A program made the translations under genes and the position numbers. From positions 1 through 16,789 of the forward strand of contig CAZOOA010000060.1 of the NCBI GenBank assembly GCA_964581355.1: a stretch of DNA of 16,789 nt, in the 5' to 3' direction. The notes under the pieces are model-generated. The model saw nothing but the letters and a program-made list of their open reading frames with translations, had not been told where the DNA came from and ran no database searches. Source of the stretch: CAZOOA01 sp964581355. GTDB taxonomy: Bacteria > Bacillota > Dethiobacteria > DTU022 > UBA8154. Each line of letters starts with the position of its first letter. The first letter of the stretch is position 1. Below, piece by piece: positions 14,085 through 16,789 of the stretch.

Positions 14085-15135
14085 CTGAGCTCACTGCGCC
14101 ATCCAGGGGAAATGCCCCCTGAAAGCATTCTGCCTCCGCCTGGAGATCCAGGGTTTCCAAAAATTCTATCACTTCATCCAAATCACCTACTTTGACAACC
14201 TGGATCTCCCTGGAAGCCTGTAGCGCCTCCTGGTAGTTTTCTTCCGGGACCAGGAAATACTCGGCACCGGCATTTTCTGCAGCTACAACCTTCTGTTTGA
14301 CCCCACCAATGCTGCCAACCTTTTCGTCCAGGGTAATAGTCCCTGTCCCTGCTATCTTGTAGCCTCGGGTCAAGTTCTCCGGCACCATGCGGTCTATGAT
14401 TTCCAGCACGAACATCATACCGGCCGAAGGGCCAACAACAGGCCCGGTCTCAATGCTGATACTGAAGGGCAATAGCGGCTGCCAGTTCAGTGTTCTTACG
14501 TAGATTCTCAGCGCAGCCTGGTCAGGCTGTTCCGGGTTATATGCTGTAGTTAAAGCTTTTTCCTCCAGGGATTCATCCCGTGAGATCAAAAGCGTAACCG
14601 GCTCTCCAATTTCTTTTTGCTGGATGGCATGAACCACATCCTCGGCCAGGTTAACCTCCTCCCCATCCACTTCTTTAATAATATCACCCGGTTCCAGGAG
14701 CCCCTCTGCCGGGCTTTCTTCGATCAGTTCAACTACTTCTACTCCATCACTGGCAATAGGCACATCATAGCCTGTTTTTCTAAGAGCGATAACCTGGGCC
14801 AGATTTTGACTGTCCTGCATCCAACTACGCAACAGTTCACTATATTCCTCCTGGGATAAACCGGGAGGTATACTCTCTGAGAAGGAACGGATATCAATGA
14901 CAGGGTGAAAAGCACCATACATTAAACCCCAAATATTGGCTTGGCGCTGTGATACCGTAACCATGTAAAATTCTCCATCCTCACTTCGCGATTCTCCTTC
15001 AAGTTCAATCAGTTGACCCAACCCCTCTGTTGAGCCGGGCATAACCAGCATGTAGTCGGGTTGGATCACCATACCCAGGGCAATAATAAGCGTTAGAATA
15101 ACAACTGCTTTAATTAACTTGCGCAAATAAATCAC
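14056..15135 (-). CDS. membrane-anchored PDZ-Lon serine protease (YlbL/SepM family)
   Basis: This 359-residue protein has one N-terminal membrane anchor (residues 7-25) and an extracellular remainder. A PDZ domain lies at about 120-195 (SPAEGLLEPGDIIKEVDGEEV) and a Lon-type protease domain at about 220-325. The Ser-Lys catalytic dyad is S237 (GPSAGMMF) and K280 (GGVKQKVVAA). YlbL-type proteases act at the cell surface; SepM of streptococci processes a peptide pheromone, and the substrate here is unknown. The start is a GTG at 15135 without a good ribosome binding site, but it precedes the membrane anchor. The last 27 or so residues (from AEAECF) look like an extension past the protease domain and are encoded partly over the opposite-strand tmcAL end. 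Confidence 0.93.
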   Translation of the reverse strand: MIYLRKLIKAVVILTLIIALGMVIQPDYMLVMPGSTEGLGQLIELEGESRSEDGEFYMVTVSQRQANIWGLMYGAFHPVIDIRSFSESIPPGLSQEEYSELLRSWMQDSQNLAQVIALRKTGYDVPIASDGVEVVELIEESPAEGLLEPGDIIKEVDGEEVNLAEDVVHAIQQKEIGEPVTLLISRDESLEEKALTTAYNPEQPDQAALRIYVRTLNWQPLLPFSISIETGPVVGPSAGMMFVLEIIDRMVPENLTRGYKIAGTGTITLDEKVGSIGGVKQKVVAAENAGAEYFLVPEENYQEALQASREIQVVKVGDLDEVIEFLETLDLQAEAECFQGAFPLDGAVSSAIGSLLPVA

Positions 15136-15218
15136 TACTTTCTATATAAATCTGCAACAATAATAATCAAGAGGCAAAATTTCTTTTACCTTATTTTATC
15201 CCAACTAACTGCACAAGA

Positions 15219-15236
15219 AAAGTGCTTTCGCACTTT
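15219..15236 (-). repeat. 7-bp hairpin with GAAA tetraloop between ylbL-like gene and ylbJ
   Basis: On the minus strand AAAGTGC-GAAA-GCACTTT forms a perfect stem with a stable GNRA loop, followed by TCTTG. It lies 84 bases before the protease start in the divergent 280-base interval. It could be a leader hairpin or a weak terminator. The rest of the interval is AT-rich (TATATATATTATATAAG near 15342-15360) and may hold promoters for both genes, but none is clear. Confidence 0.4.
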
Positions 15237-15415
15237 CGTCGCTTGCCTGGCTCTGAAAAATTACATTATTTTGATTTATAGCCAGACTACAGGGTTCCTG
15301 CCGGAATGGGGCGGTATCCAGTTCTTTTTTCCTGTCTGTTTTTATATATATTATATAAGATAAGCTACCTTGCCAGGCGGTAATCTGCTCCACATCTTAA
15401 TGAGGAGGCATTTAC

Positions 15416-16687
15416 TTGCCCTTTTCACATCGGCAGGAAGGTAAAGGAAAGGCTTACTTCCTTGCTTTTCTCGCTTTACTGCTCACTATATCCCTCATAC
15501 GTTATCCTCAGGTTGCCTTTGAGTCCTCATTAAGCGGCCTTCGGATCTGGTGGGATATTGTCTTCCCAGCTCTTTTGCCTTTTTTTATTTTCTCTCAAAT
15601 TTTGATCGGGCTCGGCGTGGTTCATTTTCTGGGGGTCCTGCTTGAGCCCGTGATGCGCCCAGTCTTTAACGTACCTGGAGCCGGTTCTTTTGTAATGGCA
15701 ATGGGATTGGCTTCAGGCTTTCCCATTGGTGCAGTATTGACAACAAAATTGCGCCAGCAGGGATTATGCAATAAAATTGAAGGGGAACGATTGATTAGTT
15801 TTGTCAACACCGCAGATCCACTATTTATGTTTGGAGCTGTGGCCGTAGGTATGCTCCATACTCCAGAGGCGGGATTGATTATTGCAGCTGCCCACTATCT
15901 TTCAACCATAACCGTGGGGTTGCTGATGCGGTTTTACAAGTCAAGGGATCAGAAAAACAAACAGGCTGGTAGGTTAGACAGGCTGGGAAAAGAGCCCGGC
16001 AGCAGGCTAAACCGGGCTTTATATGCTCTCGTCCAGGCCAGGAAGCAGGATGCACGCCCACTGGGACAGTTGCTCGGCGACGCTGTCCGGGATTCCATGA
16101 ACACCCTGATCCTGATCGGTGGATTTATTATGCTGTTTTCCGTTATTATAGCTGTTACTGAAGTTGTCGGCCTGGCTGGGATTATATCGTCATTTTTTGC
16201 TTTTTCCCTCGGTAAAGCCGGAATGGCCAAGGAATTAGCTCCAGCTTTGTTCAGCGGACTGCTGGAAGTTGACCTGGGATGTCAGGCGGTCAGCGTAGAA
16301 CTGCCAGTGCCCCTGGAGCAAAGGCTAGCTGCTTTAAGTGCTATTATTGCCTGGAGTGGACTTTCTGTGCATGCCCAAGTAGCCAGTATTATCAGTTCTA
16401 CCGATTTAAGTATCATTCCATATATTGTGGCCCGCTTTTTGCACGCTGTGCTGGCCTGCATCTACAGCCTTCTACTATTCGGACCGCTACACCCTTTGGT
16501 TTCCCTGGAACAGGAAGCCCTTCCAGTGTTTTTACAGACAGTCCCCCGGGGGAATATCTCGTATCTTTACGAAAGAACTGCCTTTGTAAGCTGGAGAATT
16601 TTAGTGATCCTGTTCGTTTTGCTCATTACAGCGGCAGGAATCGAACTAATCAAAAAAAAAGCAACCAAAGCATTGCGCCAGGCTTAA
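15416..16687 (+). CDS. ylbJ: sporulation integral membrane protein YlbJ
   Basis: This 423-residue polytopic membrane protein belongs to the YlbJ family, with the nucleoside-recognition (GATE) type of fold. In Bacillus subtilis, ylbJ is expressed in the mother cell and is needed for heat-resistant spores. Hydrophobic segments lie near residues 12-28, 45-75, 88-108, 136-172, 229-263, 305-325, 331-355 and 393-413. Conserved-looking parts include LASGFPIGAVLTTKL (98-112), NTADPLFMFGAV and a LSVHAQVASI segment near 316-325. The TTG start at 15416 is set by GAGGAGG seven bases upstream. The stop overlaps the convergent coaD stop by four bases. Its presence is the main evidence that the organism makes endospores. 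Confidence 0.94.
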   Translation: MPFSHRQEGKGKAYFLAFLALLLTISLIRYPQVAFESSLSGLRIWWDIVFPALLPFFIFSQILIGLGVVHFLGVLLEPVMRPVFNVPGAGSFVMAMGLASGFPIGAVLTTKLRQQGLCNKIEGERLISFVNTADPLFMFGAVAVGMLHTPEAGLIIAAAHYLSTITVGLLMRFYKSRDQKNKQAGRLDRLGKEPGSRLNRALYALVQARKQDARPLGQLLGDAVRDSMNTLILIGGFIMLFSVIIAVTEVVGLAGIISSFFAFSLGKAGMAKELAPALFSGLLEVDLGCQAVSVELPVPLEQRLAALSAIIAWSGLSVHAQVASIISSTDLSIIPYIVARFLHAVLACIYSLLLFGPLHPLVSLEQEALPVFLQTVPRGNISYLYERTAFVSWRILVILFVLLITAAGIELIKKKATKALRQA

Positions 16688-16789
16688 CTCTGTAAAGCAG
16701 CCATTTTTTTCATAATTGATTCGTATACTTCAGGTGGAACCAGGTCTTTGACCTCTCCTCCATAACTTGCAACTTCTTTAACAATGCTT
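16684..16789 (-). CDS. coaD: phosphopantetheine adenylyltransferase, C-terminal end (partial)
   Basis: Only the last 34 codons and the stop are in the window; the gene continues beyond the right edge. The minus-strand frame reads SIVKEVASYGGEVKDLVPPEVYESIMKK in pieces that match the CoaD C-terminus (S-S/I-VKE-A-xGG-V-LVPP-V). CoaD transfers AMP from ATP to 4'-phosphopantetheine in coenzyme A synthesis. Neighbouring ylbJ agrees with the usual Firmicutes context. The TAA stop (16686-16684) overlaps the ylbJ stop on the other strand. Confidence 0.9.
   Translation of the reverse strand, partial: SIVKEVASYGGEVKDLVPPEVYESIMKKMAALQS

Noticed and set aside
1..16789. CRISPR arrays, tRNA genes, insertion sequences or prophage attachment sites
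   Set aside because: I found no regularly spaced repeats, no tRNA cloverleaf, no transposase and no terminal inverted repeats; the only exact direct repeat noted is the pair at 8134-8170.

Overview
The window looks like chromosome of a spore-forming, strictly anaerobic Firmicute (Clostridia, Peptococcaceae/Moorella/Syntrophomonas-like). The reasons are a YlbJ sporulation membrane protein, Ylb-family neighbours (TmcAL/YlbM, a PDZ-Lon YlbL protease, CoaD), strong GGAGG ribosome binding sites, a class A RNase P RNA, and two oxygen-sensitive iron-sulfur systems. I cannot name the species.

Left part (1-7.1 kb): a minus-strand creatininase-family amidohydrolase faces away from a five-gene plus-strand operon. 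The operon encodes a CooF-like four-cluster ferredoxin, a NuoE-like [2Fe-2S] subunit, a NuoF/HydB-like NADH- and FMN-binding flavoprotein with extra N- and C-terminal Fe-S domains, a short NuoG/HydA-N-like [2Fe-2S]/2x[4Fe-4S] protein with no catalytic domain, and a complete nickel CO dehydrogenase CooS. The simplest reading is one CO:NAD+ (possibly CO:ferredoxin/NAD+) oxidoreductase, in which CooS takes the place that a hydrogenase or formate dehydrogenase holds in HydABC-type enzymes. A 14-bp perfect hairpin closes the operon.

Middle part (7.1-9.4 kb, all minus strand): an exported protein joins a copper-amine-oxidase-N-like domain, a ComEA-type helix-hairpin-helix and an RlpA-like double-psi beta-barrel. 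Its promoter is near consensus and its leader looks switchable. Upstream is a cyclic-di-GMP-I (GEMM) riboswitch with its own promoter and an intrinsic terminator, placed to control an unrecognised 62-residue protein. Upstream of that is rnpB with a TTGACA promoter.

Right part (9.4-12.6 kb, minus strand): a tightly overlapping three-gene operon encodes two 2-hydroxyacyl-CoA dehydratase/benzoyl-CoA-reductase-family subunits and the ATP-dependent ASKHA activator between them. The second subunit has more conserved-looking cysteines than a single [4Fe-4S] cluster needs, which raises the possibility of a double-cubane cluster. The substrate is unknown.

Far right (12.8-16.8 kb): tmcAL (+), ylbL-like protease (-), ylbJ (+) and the 3' end of coaD (-) form alternating convergent pairs whose coding ends overlap. 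These are conserved housekeeping and sporulation genes.

The parts most worth following up are the CODH-flavoprotein operon, the riboswitch with its small unknown protein, and the unusual dehydratase-family pair.
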